From positions 1 through 13,414 of the forward strand of contig DBMS01000278.1 in the NCBI GenBank assembly GCA_002297665.1: DNA of 13,414 nt. The letters are read 5' to 3'. Source of the DNA: Holophagaceae bacterium UBA692 (lineage in GTDB: Bacteria > Acidobacteriota > Holophagae > Holophagales > Holophagaceae). Below, one piece after another: positions 13,396 through 13,414 of the stretch (positions within the stretch are counted from its first letter, which is position 1; the number at the start of each line of letters is the position of its first letter). Under the pieces are notes generated by a model. That model was not told where the DNA came from, did not search any database, and saw only the letters and a list, made by a program, of their open reading frames with translations. The translations under genes and the position numbers were made by a program.

Positions 13396-13414
13396 TGGTG
13401 GAGCTAAGCGGGAT
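13396..13414 (-). tRNA. 3' end of a tRNA gene (partial, isotype unknown)
   Basis: The last 19 bases, read on the minus strand, parse as the end of a tRNA: ATC (end of the T-loop), CCGCT (3' side of the T-stem), TAGCTCC (3' side of the acceptor stem), discriminator A and encoded CCA. A strong terminator follows after 4 bases, as is common for tRNA genes. The parse predicts GGAGCTA as the 5' acceptor strand and AGCGG as the 5' T-stem strand, both beyond the right edge. The isotype cannot be told. Confidence 0.6.

Noticed and set aside
1..13414. Search for CRISPR arrays, insertion sequences, phage or toxin-antitoxin genes
   Set aside because: No spaced palindromic repeats, transposase motifs or terminal inverted repeats were seen; gene content and composition are uniform and housekeeping-like.

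Overview
The window is very GC-rich, gene-dense bacterial chromosome with housekeeping content and no mobile element, phage gene or CRISPR array. A KdkA-like Kdo kinase and a possible beta-barrel C-terminus at the left edge point to a diderm (Gram-negative) cell. Adding the multihaem NapC/NirT-type cytochrome, the LytS/LytTR system and the codon use, my best guess is a member of Acidobacteriota class Holophagae (Geothrix/Holophaga-like). This is judged from general resemblance only.

Left third (plus strand, about 1-3650): a secreted SPOR-SpoIID/LytB fusion protein probably acting on peptidoglycan, then aat (leucyl/phenylalanyl-tRNA-protein transferase, N-end rule), then a kdkA-like Kdo kinase. 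Next is a self-contained unit at about 3657-5187: a promoter with an overlapping palindrome, a membrane-anchored six-haem NapC/NirT cytochrome with three N-terminal membrane helices, and a strong intrinsic terminator. A YigZ/IMPACT-family gene starts only 15 bases after that terminator.

Middle (5818-8649, plus): a probable four-gene operon, made of a 41-residue single-helix membrane peptide, a LiaF-like membrane protein, a LytS-type histidine kinase with four membrane helices, and a LytTR response regulator. Upstream lies a pair of identical 10-base direct repeats exactly 21 bases apart. They contain the GTT-centred core expected of LytTR-domain binding sites, which suggests autoregulation. 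This is the most interesting locus of the window: a probable intramembrane-sensing envelope-stress circuit with an undescribed small protein at its head. A DoxX-like membrane protein follows.

Right part (minus strand, read from 13414 down to 9171): the 3' end of a tRNA, an intrinsic terminator, an ABC-F ATPase, thymidine kinase (tdk), type III pantothenate kinase (coaX) and a monofunctional biotin-protein ligase (birA). coaX and birA overlap. The birA operon converges on the doxX-like gene with a 25-base gap. The ABC-F start codon lies only 11 bases past the terminator's T-tract, so its mRNA almost certainly has to read through that hairpin. No gene-free stretch exceeds about 175 bases.
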